NCBI GenBank assembly: GCA_964476375.1
Contig: CAYYZW010000333.1
Coordinates: 1 to 6,665 of the forward strand
Direction of reading: 5' to 3'
DNA: 6,665 nucleotides
DNA from: SAT2750 sp964476375
Lineage (GTDB): Bacteria; Planctomycetota; Planctomycetia; Pirellulales; Pirellulaceae
How positions within the stretch are numbered: the first letter of the stretch is position 1; every line of letters starts with the position of its first letter. The notes below the pieces were generated by a model. It did no database searches and was not told the origin of the DNA. It worked only from the letters and a program-made list of their open reading frames with translations. Of the stretch, positions 6,654 to 6,665 are shown one piece after another. Both the position numbers and the translations under genes were made by a program.

Positions 6654-6665
6654 AGCGACGTGGGC

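Overview
This 6.7 kb window is fully used by four protein genes and looks like bacterial chromosome, most likely from a planctomycete or close relative. The main clue is the secreted protein at the right end. It has an N-terminal 'FPPGGQRGS' stretch, two pre-peptidase C-terminal (PPC) beta-sandwich domains and Ig-like repeats, a layout very common in Planctomycetota. The DNA is moderately GC-rich and its start sites lack clear Shine-Dalgarno sequences. The taxonomic call is inference from one protein style, not from a marker gene.

Layout. Positions 1-1722 (+) hold a tungsten/molybdenum-pterin aldehyde:ferredoxin oxidoreductase (AOR family) whose start lies left of the window. Converging on it with a 22-bp gap are two minus-strand genes read from 4073 down to 1745: a catabolic-type acetolactate synthase/TPP enzyme with a Crp-like cyclic-nucleotide-binding domain at its C-terminus (4073-2043), then, 22 bp later, a small MoaD/ThiS sulfur-carrier protein ending in Gly-Gly (2020-1745). 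A 138-bp intergenic region (4074-4211) separates the TPP enzyme from the divergent secreted PPC protein (4212-6653, +). The last 12 bases are non-coding. No RNA genes, mobile elements, CRISPR arrays or clear terminators were seen.

How the genes may work together. MoaD-type proteins supply the dithiolene sulfurs of the pterin cofactor that AOR enzymes need, so moaD next to an AOR gene makes biochemical sense. The TPP enzyme acts on 2-oxo acids and could release or consume an aldehyde-level intermediate that the AOR would handle. Its fused cNMP domain keeps the phosphate-binding cassette residues, so the activity may be gated by cAMP or cGMP. The fusion and its AOR/MoaD context are the most interesting part of the window; the pathway link is a hypothesis. 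The secreted PPC protein looks like an unrelated neighbour.
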